NCBI GenBank assembly: GCA_018257865.1 | Contig: JAEUBA010000048.1 | Span: 1-64,000, forward strand | Direction of reading: 5' to 3' | DNA from: Stereocaulon alpinum | Taxonomy: Eukaryota > Ascomycota > Lecanoromycetes > Lecanorales > Stereocaulaceae | DNA length: 64,000 nucleotides | In this document: in pieces, positions 24,663 to 34,849 of the stretch | Position numbering within the stretch: position 1 is the stretch's first letter | Layout of the letters: each line of letters starts with the position of its first letter | Program-made: the position numbers and the translations under genes | The notes under the pieces: model-generated | What the model saw: only the letters and a program-made list of their open reading frames with translations | The model's database searches: none | Told to the model about the DNA's origin: nothing

Positions 24663-25777
24663 ATGCTGATCATTGAGAGCTACCAAGATGTGCCCACATC
24701 GGCCGACGGCAAGGGAAGCATGCGTACCAAGCCCCCAAGCCCCTCAAAGCGGCACAAGCAGTAAATATCTACAGGCATATTCATCTTCCACCCTTCGATA
24801 CCGGGCTTCTCCAAGGCCAAATTCCCCGGCGTCGTTGTCTTCAGCGAGATTTATCAAGGTGTGTTTGTTGCTTTCTCCTGATCTAGAGCCTCATTTGACT
24901 CGTACCAAGTGACTGGCCCAGTCGCTCGCTTCGCCCGCCAGATAGCAGGCCATGGCTATATCGTCGCTGCTCCTTCGTCCTACCACGAGTTCGCATCCCC
25001 AGAACCGCTCGCGTATGATGGCCCAGGCACTGATGCTGGGAATGACTACAAAATTCGCAAGGTCCGCTATGGCTATTGTCTTTCGCACCTTCTCTAGCAG
25101 CGCCGTTGATGTCTGTGCTAAGTATGCTTCTGATTTGCAGAAGCTGTCAGCATATGACGAAGATGCCGAACTCTCCGTGACCGCCCTCCTCGCCCTCCCT
25201 ACTTGCAATGGAAGAATTGGCACCACAGGTATGTGCTTAGGTGGTCATTTAGCATACAGATGTGCGTTGGACAAGCGGGTACATGCGGCTGTGTGCTACT
25301 TCGCTACAGACATACATTCGAAAAGCTTAGGAGCTGGTGGAGATGATAGTCTGGAAAGAATGGGAGACATTGAGGGGGAGCTTGTTATGGTGAGTTGAGA
25401 GCACAAATCTGGCGGCGAAAGAGATACAAGGGCGAAGGAAAGGGCTGATGTGTTGTAGATCTTTGGGAAGAAGGATAATCACGTTCCGCCTGCTGGGAGG
25501 GATTTGATACGCAAGACATTGCATGAAAAGGGCGTCTGCTTCTCCTTCTATGAAGTTGCTCACGCACAGCGTAAGTCCTGCACACAGGAACATGTGCCTT
25601 AGTCCTACTGAAGATCTGTTAGACGCGTTTATCCGAGATGAACTAAGCAAAGGCCGCTACGACCCTGCAATATCAAAAATATGCTTTGAAATGCTCCTTG
25701 AAGTCTTTGGCCGAATTCTCAGATCAGACCTCGGACCCCACGATGGCGGAGAGCAGAGGATCGAAAATGTTTGCTAG
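24663..25777 (+). CDS. Dienelactone hydrolase-family alpha/beta hydrolase
   Basis: Predicted join is 24663-24723, 24775-24858, 24910-25061, 25141-25389, 25459-25570 and 25623-25777, giving 270 aa. It has the usual DLH order. The start MLIIESYQDVPT is followed by FPGVVVFSEIYQVTGPVARFARQIA. Next is the nucleophile elbow GMCLGGHLAYR, with Cys as in dienelactone hydrolases. The catalytic Asp lies in GKKDNHVP and the His in AQHAFIRDE. It is cytosolic in most relatives and cleaves lactone or ester substrates; the true substrate here is unknown. Five introns were needed and all phases close. The third intron (25062-25140) starts with a weak GTCCGC donor, and its exact acceptor (25140 or 25143) is uncertain. 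It is convergent with the fructosamine-kinase gene. Confidence 0.87.
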
Positions 25778-26683
25778 TCATGATTTGTGATAGACACCCT
25801 CATACCCTTCTTGGTATCTTCCTATTCATCCTTCTTGATCACTTTCCGTCTTACTCAACCCTTTTTTATCGACTTCTTTGAAAGCAATCGGTATCGCATG
25901 CTTCGTCTCCCCCCTCTCCAGATGCTGCTTAACCTTACACCGCTCCTCATGCCTACTCTCTCCTAAGACCCCTTCATGCGCAGCCACATCGCGCTATCCA
26001 CAGATCAGTACCGCTTCTTCCTTCCCCTCTGCCCCCCTATCAACTCGCCAGCTGTGCGTATGACCTAAGTTGAACCTAGGAAGCTCGTTATGGACGCACT
26101 TATCCTCCTCAGGCTGTTAACGACGCTCCTGGTACACTGTCTGGGTTTCCTCTACCGAGTCGTAAGCTGCTTAGTATGCTTTTCTATGGACTAGCGTAAC
26201 GAAAAAGCGTGAGATCGAAATGATGAGCTATGTCATTTATGGAACGTTCTGTTCCATGTCGTAGTGGGCTATCCATTCGACGGTGACATCATCCTTGACT
26301 GTTCTGAGAAGAGCTTATTGTCCTCGGGGTTCTCGGAGTGCTCTTCTAAGACATCTTTTGCATCTTGAAGATTGTTTCGGAGGATTCCGTCTGAGATGTC
26401 TGCTCCTGGTAGGAGCTTGAATCACGCAAGCTCGTTGACGGGTATTGTGACTAATTTTGCGCTTTGTCGAACAAGACATCCAGATCCGAAGGTTCGAATG
26501 GTGTGGAGGGGTATTGACCCTTTCGTGGCTCGTCTTCATATCAAGGCCGATGGGCGTAAACGTCAGCTCTTTCTGCCTACTCCCGCCCCAGCAATCTTTC
26601 CGCGCCATCACTATTCCTCACAAGACCCTATCGGATTAGGCTTGATCTGGATCCTCCTCCGCCCTCTGGGAAGCAGGTCGGTG
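25778..26683 (-). pseudogene. Possible decayed gene between DLH and fructosamine-kinase genes
   Basis: Minus-strand frames between about 26560 and 25820 read like broken protein. A run KLVTIPVNELA is cut by TGA (26422-26424). It then continues FKLLPGADISDGILR through a Glu/Asp-rich helix-like stretch, shifts frame to VKDDVTVEWIAHYD, and a further charged open stretch reaches about 25820. I do not recognise the family. It may instead be a poorly spliced real gene. I see no other gene in these 900 bases. Confidence 0.3.
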
Positions 26684-27742
26684 TCATATCTCGCTCTTCG
26701 CTCCGTACTTCCTATGTAACTCTTTCATGATACTCACGGCACCGCTCTTATACTCAACCCCAAAGATGCTGCTCCCATCATCAGCAACCAATCCCCTACC
26801 CACCGAGGAGAAAAGGAGTTGCACTCACGCGTGGTGATTCAAGTGATGATACAGCTCATACAACTTAACCCGATCCTCATATTCCTCCACAGGCTCAGTC
26901 TTAGGACAAAGCTGATGATACTCTTTCATAAAACTCCCCCTAAAACCCCCAAACATCTGCATGATCCCCAGTTCATATTCCGAATGCGCGTAGCAAGCCG
27001 ATGGATCAAACACCACATCTTCAACAGCCCCTTGCCCTCCTATTCTTCCGCGCCCTTTATTCCCACTCCAGAGATCCCCATGAACCACTACGGGAGTAAC
27101 GCCTTTCCCACCATTCAAATGGCCATCTCCAATAAGTCGAGGTACTGTCTCTCTAGCCGTCTTCTCCACCAAAGCTCGTAAAGCGGCATCTTTCCCATTT
27201 GTGCGCTCGCTCTTCTTGAGAATAGCCAGCAATCTACCATTGACGTAGAAATCTGCCCAACTCCGATTGTAGTCATTTGGTTGCTCTGTGTCTCCACAAC
27301 AAGTAGGAACGTCAAATCCAAACATTGGTTCCGAATACCCTTCTGGTATGGGCGCCGGCGTCGTGTGCAGCGTTGCCAGCTTCGCTGCCAGTGACATTCC
27401 ACTTCCTTTCTCTCCTGTTCCTCCAGTCGATCCACTCATGTCCAAGAAATCCGTGACCAAAAACGCGCCAGAGCCGTCTTCCAATGTTCCCTCAGCGAAG
27501 CTAGCCGGACACAGAGAGGGCACGGAATTGTGTATAGCATTGAGACTCGCATGTTCGCCTCTGAACATGACTTCTGCATCTGTACCGCGTCCAGTCTTCA
27601 TAAAGAAATGTTTCTCTGTACCATCTTTAAGCGTTGTAGATATCTTGGTGGTGCTGGTGAAGCCGCTTCCGCCGTGGGACTTTATAGTTGTCTGGGTGGC
27701 GTCAAGGGGCAGGGCGCGGAGGATCGCGGGGTCGATCTTCAT
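26684..27742 (-). CDS. Fructosamine-3-kinase/ketosamine-3-kinase-family protein
   Basis: Predicted complement join is 26684-26768 and 26829-27742, giving 332 aa. The Fructosamine_kin family fold is clear: SHGGSGFTSTTKI (nucleotide loop), HFFMKTGRG with the ATP-anchoring Lys, the catalytic loop VVHGDLWSGNKG, and the metal-binding FDPSACYAHSEYELGIMQMFGGF. The second exon adds AIFGVEYKSGAVSIMKEL, completing the usual C-terminus ELYHHLNH-(A/Y)-xFGxxY. Members phosphorylate sugar adducts on proteins so that they fall off (deglycation), acting in the cytosol. Fungal substrates are less certain. The intron (26769-26828) is GT-AG with the phase kept. Confidence 0.93.
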
Positions 27743-28235
27743 TGTTTTGAGAGTAGATTCAAACGGGAGTCGTGTAAGTAAATGGAAATGTCGTGGTTAC
27801 TGTTAGAGGTGAGGGGGAAATACGAAGGGCACATTTACCGTATGGGACGTCATTCCGCATCTTCCTCAGCCACAGGTGCTCTCCCGCTGTCTTATCAGCG
27901 GGTCGGTACAGCCGCGTGTATTGTAGAACGGTAGCCGGGATTGATCGACGTCGGTGGGGAGGCTAAGAGTTTGAAACGGCTTCATGAGAATCCATACTCC
28001 TGAAGATTCGATCAGGCTAGGCTGCACAAACCCGTTTGAATGGCTAAAGGGGCTCGCTTTCATTAGAGGTTCAGACAGATCTATATACATTGCTAGATGA
28101 CATTCGAGAAGCGGAGAATTATCGAACAGAAAACTCCTCGCTGCATGAGATGTGATCCATATTTCGTGACCGTGAAAGACAAATGATGGCAACTCATAAG
28201 GACTCGCCGCCCAATGCGCTTCTTCAATCTGTTGA
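27743..28235. other. Intergenic region, fructosamine-kinase gene to VID28
   Basis: Both flanking genes are on the minus strand. This is the promoter of the kinase gene and the 3' region of VID28. A 108-codon minus ORF (27866-28192) has no features. Confidence 0.5.
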
Positions 28236-31200
28236 TCAGCTCTGCGACCTTAACAGCGTCGAAATCTGATGCAATGCAATCTTCGCCCTTTCGCGAATAT
28301 CCAAAACCTCATCATGATCCATGGCTTCAAGCTTCTCGAAGATGCCTAGCTTCATCAGCTCCCGTGCTCGTGTTTTGCAATTCATATTATCGGAATTATC
28401 ATCGACCCAAGTGAGATTGGTGACTAGCCACACACAGCAAGTTCTTATTTCTCGGTTAGGATTACTGAAAAGGGGTACAATGAGTTTGAGAAGCTCAGTC
28501 TGCGAGATGAGGAGTTGACGTTGGCGAGGGTGCCCAGCGGCGATGTGGACGAGGATGTAGCAGGTTGAGATGACAATGTCAATGTGTGGTTGTACATGTC
28601 TTATGCCGTTTTCCGAATGTCGACGATCGCGGTGGAAGGCGTTCAAAATTCGGGGCCGTAGCTTTGCGGCCAGCATCTCGAACAGCTTGTCCTGGCCGAG
28701 TTCTCGGAAGACAAAGTCGATCATTTCGGATGCCCCAGTCCCGCAGATAAGGTTGCGAACGAGGTCTAAGCCTTGCTTCTGTATGGCCAAGTCGTCGGTG
28801 AGACCTTGATGTGAGGAGCGACGTTCTGTGTTTCTGCCTATCATTGCGGTTGTTTCTATCAGTGGACCTCGGCCATTGCTATGGTGTGAGGACATATTGT
28901 GCTGTTTTCGGTCGAGTTCTGCTCTGCCAAGAGCCCCAATGCTGTCCGACATTTTGAGGTCCTCTTCACCGTCTTCTTCCAGGTCTTGACTAGATTCCCG
29001 AGAATCTTCTTCGACTGCATTGAGTAGGTCCACTTGCTCTCCAGCGGCGTTGGGGGTGCTCATTCTAATGGGCGTTGCAGAATCGTCCTCTCGATCTCCA
29101 AATCTTGATTTTGGGGTGGAGGCGTAGCAATCCACATCGTTGTTGATGATCTGCTTCAGCCAGCCAGGACCAAGCTCCTCAAGGCACTTCATTTTGATTT
29201 CCTTCGATGCTTCATAGATTAGGTGCTTAAGCGCCCACACAGAGTTCAGCCGGAGATTCGTGTTCATGGAGTGTGCATGCTCGCAGAGGATTCTCAAAGC
29301 CCCAGCTTCGACGATAGCCTGCAACAAACTTAGCACAATCTCGAGGGGCAGTAGCAAAGGTAGGTTACAGACCTCTCGCATTGGACTAAAAGAAAGGACT
29401 AGATTGACAACCACCGCGGTCGCTGCAATTTGTAGTTCCATGTCCTGACATCTCATCAAAATGAAAAGGGGAGCTGCGAGACCAGCATCCATGAGACTTG
29501 TTCTGAGAGTGCTGACTGATCTTGATAGTGCTCTCGCTGCTCCGCAAGCAGCCAAAATGGCATCTCTGTGGTTGCCTGCAGGCACTTTGCGGTTCTCTGA
29601 TGCGCTGTCCGTCTGCATTATGGTCTGAGGCATGGATAGAGAGTTTGCATCTCCAGGTTTCAGAGTCCTAATGACAAACGGTATGACTCCTTGGTCAATG
29701 ATAGTCTTCCTGTACTCATCCTTGTCGGAGGCAATGGCAGCTAGTGCCACGAGCACTGATTCTCTCAATCTCATGACATGATAAGCCGTTGTCGAAATGC
29801 CTTGGTGCCCAAGCCTCGAACCTTCTTCCCGCACCTCCATCTGTGGAGAACGAGATGAATCCGGGGCCCACAACGACGCTGTCGAATTGGGGGCGATATC
29901 ATCGTATGATTCTTTAAGAAGCTGCGAGAGTTTCTTGATAGCGCCAGCATCGGCCGCTGCCTTTTGTACTTCCAAGCTGTTCGCCGCCAGCATTGCCAAT
30001 ACCAGGGGAGCCCGTTCTTTGACTGCGTTGTCTGGCGATGTTAGAAAGCTAACATCATAGGGGCTTGACGCGTCAGAGGAGACACTCAAGTCTTTATCTA
30101 GCATGCGGGTAAGCAAAGGCACCAGCAAGAGAGCGAATGTAGCCTCTCTGCCACGTTTAGTCAGCCCGTGACGGTATAGGATGGCAAGCGTCCACGCTGC
30201 CATGAGACTTGTGACTTCGTCTTCGGTCCTGGCAATGTATAAAAGCCATACAATCAAAGGACTCTCCTCCTCTTCAACGAATTCGAGTCCTTGACTTTGA
30301 ATGACTTCGATTGCCGAGCTGAAACTTTTGGACGGTTGCGATTGCTTGCCCGAAGGACCAAGGGCACCAAGCGGAGGGAAATTTGACTGGGGTACCAATG
30401 AGCTTCGAAAGTGAGAGTTTGGCATAGGTGGGAGAAGGTTCTCAATCAGATTGGGTGGTGTCTGACGACTGGAAAATGTGTTCGAGGCGTTCCAGACGGC
30501 GGCCTTCCTTTCGTACGAAGAACTTGCGTCTGTATCGGGCTTCTGGAAAACATTGGCAAAGGCTGGTGCTGACAGAAACTGGACCGCCCTCGCTTTTGAG
30601 TGTTGTATGACAGCAGTAATAGCTTGAAGTACTGGAGCCATTCTCGATCTTGAAGTTGCAGGGGGAATATCGCCCAGTTGTCTAGGACCGGAGCTGACTC
30701 CAGGGCCGAGATTCAGAGAACAACCTGTAGCCACGACGAATGAGGCCAGTCTTACTGCCAAGGCATCCAGGACACCAGCCTGTGCCAGCAGGACTCGCTG
30801 GTGCTCGTCTCGACATGTTTTGTGTATGAGCGCTGCAGCTAAAGCAATTTGTTGTTGAGCAACTAAGGACTGCGAGAATTGTAATAATATGGTGGTAATT
30901 GTCTGGAGGTGCTGTTCACTATACAACAAGTTGAGCAAGCCATCGTCAGCTCTATTATGGTCGGAACGGGACAGTAGTAGCGAGTCGGCTACAGCATTGA
31001 GAGTCCGTAACGCAGCAAGTACAAGTTGCGGTGGGGATTCTGTGGGAGATAGTAGAGCAAGTAGAGGAGAGATGACGAGGCCGGCGTGGATTGGGGATAT
31101 GTAAGCTGGACCACCTGTTCACGATGGCCATATCAGTAGAGTTGTTCACTGATCGCCCTTGGCGACAGGCGTTTTTAACTGACCATGTGCTAGACTGCCA

Positions 31201-31490
31201 ACGATGATGATGGCTTGAAGTCGAGCTTCTTCCTCATCGGTTCTACCGCCTCTCTGCCTCGACTGATTTCTACTGCCGTTGACATCCCTATGCCTCCTCT
31301 TTCCGCTGCCCTTGTGCGTATTCAAAATACGCGCTATAGGCGCCAGGACCCCCAGTCCAATCCACATCTCCTTCTTCTGCTCATGTCCAATGACCTCATT
31401 CTTGAGAGCCCGTAACGCCGCGACCTGACTGGCCGGGGATGAAGCACTTCGTAGCTCAGAAAGTATGGGCGGGGTGGATGGGCGTGTCAT
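28236..31490 (-). CDS. VID28: Armadillo-repeat GID/CTLH ubiquitin-ligase subunit (Vid28/ARMC8-like)
   Basis: Predicted complement join is 28236-29318, 29373-31114 and 31184-31490, giving 1043 aa. The start MTRPSTPPILSELRSASS is followed by AALRALKNEVIGHEQKKEMW, then successive armadillo-type helical repeats to the end (LHQISTLLRSQ). Repeats are clear around LRLNSVWALKHLIYEASKEIKMKCLEEL. An in-frame 54-nt intron (29319-29372, GTCTGT...TTGCAG, branch GTGCTAAG) is hidden in an otherwise open frame. Removing it joins SFSPMRE directly to AIVEAGALR, as an unbroken repeat expects. In yeast this subunit (Gid5/Vid28) is the scaffold that docks substrate receptors for degradation of gluconeogenic enzymes (family knowledge). 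A longer N-terminus from 31583 is open but lacks conserved features. Confidence 0.88.
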
Positions 31491-32841
31491 GCTTGAGAAG
31501 ATTGCAGGAGCACTGATTGCGGCTCTTGTAGACCCTTGACAAGTGCAAGGGTGATAAAAGACGCATGGAAGATGTCGATCCAAAACGTAATAGTTGAAGG
31601 CTGTTGTCGCAGGAGAGAGTGGACCTGCAGTGACGAGGTGGGTGGCTTGGGCCCTGACAGAGAGGCGTATGCCTGAGACCCTTCAGTTCCGCAAATACAA
31701 TGCAAATGCAAATGCCAATGGAAATATAAACCCAGGGATAGCTGCGGCTACTGCTGGATACGCGTGGGAAGCCGTTCCTCTGCTCTTGCGCCTAGAGTGA
31801 GTGAGTGAGTACTGATCGCTCCGTTTATCTCATCACACATGTTCTCAACACCGCATCGGAGTTTGATAGCCCCGATCATGCAGGCTAGCTTGCTTTGAGG
31901 CTAGGGTGAATTAGCGCAATCTGGGGTATATGCCGAGCGCTTTCCTTGCCGTCCTCGCTTTTTCCACCTAGAAATTGCTTCATGTTATAAGTATCAGTGC
32001 TTCCCTCCGCAATTTCCACGTATCCACGGCCCTCGAACAGCCATTTACCATTTCCAATCTTCTGATGCGCTTCAAAGTGTATGGCGGCCGGTTTTCTTTC
32101 TTCACACTTGGTCTCGTGCGCTCTTCGTCGCCGCGATGGAATTCTTCCTTATGTTCCGAGATGTCAAACAAAAAACTGTCAATGTTTTATCTGATCACTC
32201 CACACGTGCACCACTTTGGGACGATAATTGGATACGGCATCATGCTTTCACTCTAGCATCTCCCATCTGCGGCTACTATTGGCGCCATGACACTGCGGCT
32301 CTTGTGACTGAGCACTCAAATGAACATCTGAAACGCCAGTTTTGTCTTGCTTTCCACGATCTATTCTCATCCTTTTCCTTCTTCAAGAAGCTGTTGCAGA
32401 TCCTAATACTAATCCACGCACAGCGGCTGTCGGAACTTATCGTGTACTAAGCCTACGGTGCGCTTCCCGAACGGTTGCGGGGAGCAAAATCTGGGGTACA
32501 TCTGGTGGTAGCTTGAGCATGCACCAGGTCATGGAGTTCAAGGCAGATTGCACCGGGTTACAGCGCAAGAAAGGAAGCGAAAAGAAGGTCTGGTGTCAGA
32601 TGAGAGATCTCTCCGAAGCGTGTTTCGAATTGGAATGGTATATATAATAAAGGAAGTTGCTAGATCTGAACGTCGGAGCATTGGAATAAATTTCTTCTTT
32701 ATACTTGATCTTAATTGAACAGTGTCTCTCCAACTCAGTCACACAAACTTTACATTGTTATTCCACTAAGAGTTCGGAGCTGCCCTATCGTACGATATCA
32801 CAAGCGAGAAGACGACGCTTTAAGAGAGTGTGTCAAAGAAA
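31491..32841. promoter_or_regulatory. 1.35-kb divergent promoter region, VID28 (-) and PHO80-like cyclin (+)
   Basis: It contains short low-complexity runs near 31689-31730 (ATGCAAA-type) and 31797-31810 (TGAG), a CACGTG site at 32203-32208, and no recognisable gene. The ORFs seen (for example 32136-32450) have no domain features. Confidence 0.45.
32203..32208. promoter_or_regulatory. CACGTG E-box-like site upstream of PHO80-like cyclin
   Basis: A CACGTG followed by C lies 634 bases upstream of the cyclin ATG. This is the core bound by the bHLH phosphate regulators Pho4 (yeast) and NUC-1 (Neurospora). A single hexamer of this kind is also expected by chance, so function is inference. Confidence 0.35.
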
Positions 32842-34296
32842 ATGCCAAGCCGTATTGACTGTTCGCGGCCTAGTGGGATTCGCCCGAGTAAATCTCGTCA
32901 CCACGCACCGGCGCGGCACTACTACGCTAATGGATCCTGGCACAACCCTCACTCAGCTAGAGAGTCGAGATACTCCGATTTTGTCCCCTGCACGTACGAC
33001 GAACGCACTTTACTCACTCGTCTCTACAAGTATGCGCGTGACTTCCTCGTCCAGACGAACGGCAATCTCCTACAGCGAAGTCCTATCTCCAACTGCAGAC
33101 GCACTGGCAGCAGCTGCCACTCTCCCTCCGATATTGAGATGATAACCTCCTCGCCCTCCCCAACTTTGCATGCGAGCACCACGTCATGTTCCCCAAGATC
33201 GTACGATGGCTCCTACCGATTTTCGACCACACAGTCCCCTCGCCCGTACATTAAACCGCCGCCTCCCGCAGCTTTTCCACGGACCGTTTCACAGTCTCCA
33301 ACTGTTGGACCAAATCCCAATAAAAGACCTCTTTCTGTACATACCCCCACGAAGGCTACAGTAGATGCAGGCACACAGTACTCGCCTCCCACTAAACCGG
33401 TGCCCTCTGCCTTCGATCGCCCTAAACAAACGGGCAAAGGGCGGGGCACCACTCCCAGTCCACCACGACCACCACCTGAGCCTGCACTCGAACCGCAGAT
33501 GCCTCCGAAACGCCCTGCTGTAGCAGCGCCACCACCACCACCACCAGATTCTCAGACTGCCACCACATCCTCAACCACAATCGCCCAGACTTCGTCTTCA
33601 TCGAGCCAAGGCTCTTCACCCAAACGCGCACGTGGGGCTAAGCCTGCAGTGAAATACATGCCAGCTCAATATGAGACTTGCGACGTAAAAGACCTCGTTC
33701 TTCTAATCAGCAACATGCTTCTCGAATTAATACGCTTCAACGACGAAATTCCACTCAAGGACGGTCGACTCACCAGATTCCATTCCCGCGCTCCCCCTGG
33801 TATCGGCGTTAAGGACTATCTCCAACGACTGACTACACATGCTACACTCTCTCCACCTATACTGCTGAGTATGGTATACTACATCGACCGTCTCTGCGCT
33901 CTCTACCCCGCCTTCACTATTTCCTCACTAACCGTCCATCGGTTCCTTATCACTAGCGCAACGGTAGCTAGTAAAGGTCTCAGTGACAGCTTCTGGACTA
34001 ACAACACATACGCTCGGGTCGGAGGCGTGAGCTTGAAAGAGCTAGCGCTGTTAGAATTGGAGTTTTTATGGAGAGTGGAATGGCGGATTGTACCCAAGCC
34101 TGAGGTACTAGTCGACTACTACCGGAGCCTGGTGGAGAGGAGTGAGGGCTTCAAGATCGCTGAGGAGGAGAAGAGCGACAAGAGTAGTGATAAGAGCAGT
34201 GAGAGGAGCTCTTCTAGTGAGGGGGAAATGGATGTTGTAGATGGCAGCCCAGGGAAGGAGAAGGCTATGCATGGATCTGTCAAATCCGAGAGATGA
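32842..34296 (+). CDS. PHO80-like cyclin (negative regulator of phosphate response)
   Basis: This is an intronless ORF of about 484 aa. The first about 275 residues are disordered, rich in Pro, Ser and Thr with a proline run. The cyclin domain follows from YETCDVKDLVLLISNMLLELIRFND through FHSRAPPGIGVKDYLQRLTTHATLSPPILLSMVYYIDRL and HRFLITSATVASKGLSDSFWTNNTYARVGGVSLKELALLELEFLWRVEWRI. That is the Pho80 (PREG/PCL) subfamily signature. Such cyclins pair with Pho85-type kinases and, in phosphate-rich cells, keep Pho4/NUC-1 out of the nucleus. The C-terminus is Ser/Lys/Glu-rich. The start chosen is the first ATG (A at -3); a GTG lies four codons upstream. A VTC subunit gene lies 3.3 kb beyond its stop, and a CACGTG site lies in its own upstream region. 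Confidence 0.9.
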   Translation: MPSRIDCSRPSGIRPSKSRHHAPARHYYANGSWHNPHSARESRYSDFVPCTYDERTLLTRLYKYARDFLVQTNGNLLQRSPISNCRRTGSSCHSPSDIEMITSSPSPTLHASTTSCSPRSYDGSYRFSTTQSPRPYIKPPPPAAFPRTVSQSPTVGPNPNKRPLSVHTPTKATVDAGTQYSPPTKPVPSAFDRPKQTGKGRGTTPSPPRPPPEPALEPQMPPKRPAVAAPPPPPPDSQTATTSSTTIAQTSSSSSQGSSPKRARGAKPAVKYMPAQYETCDVKDLVLLISNMLLELIRFNDEIPLKDGRLTRFHSRAPPGIGVKDYLQRLTTHATLSPPILLSMVYYIDRLCALYPAFTISSLTVHRFLITSATVASKGLSDSFWTNNTYARVGGVSLKELALLELEFLWRVEWRIVPKPEVLVDYYRSLVERSEGFKIAEEEKSDKSSDKSSERSSSSEGEMDVVDGSPGKEKAMHGSVKSER

Positions 34297-34849
34297 GAAG
34301 CGGTAGTGGACACTGTACATAGGCGATGAATTGATGCGATGCACATGATATCTGAGGGCGTAATAATGACAGCCTCAAGCTTACAAACGGGCGGTCATAG
34401 CTAACAACTTTGAATCTATTGGTTGTCTTATGGCAGACTAGGTACATTAATCCTCTGCTATCTCACTCATGAATAAACCATAATTTGCTCCACATTGACG
34501 GTGAAAGAAGAGTAATAGACTAACAGTGCTGGAAACAGTGGGATTCGTACAGCTCACGATGAGTGTAGAAAGAGAGACATTGGGGCCTAACAATTGTGGC
34601 CAGATGGGAAAGATCCCACTGCTTGAATCCACCAACAGTCGAACATTCCAGCCAGTCTTAGCGTCCAATGGCGTTGTCGCCACTGCATGCGAGATTATCT
34701 TCAGCCAATAGGAGCTCGTGAACGTGTAGAGAGCAATCAGTACAGCTCTGACTGATGACGCATTTGACAATTAAGAGATTGCGAAAGCGTAAGAATCGAT
34801 GAACCCAAGCTCGTCTGGGTAAAGTGCTGCAGCCCTCCATCGTCGATGC
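34297..34849. other. Convergent intergenic region
   Basis: This 553-bp region lies between the stops of the cyclin (+) and the unrecognised gene (-). I see no gene. Confidence 0.5.
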
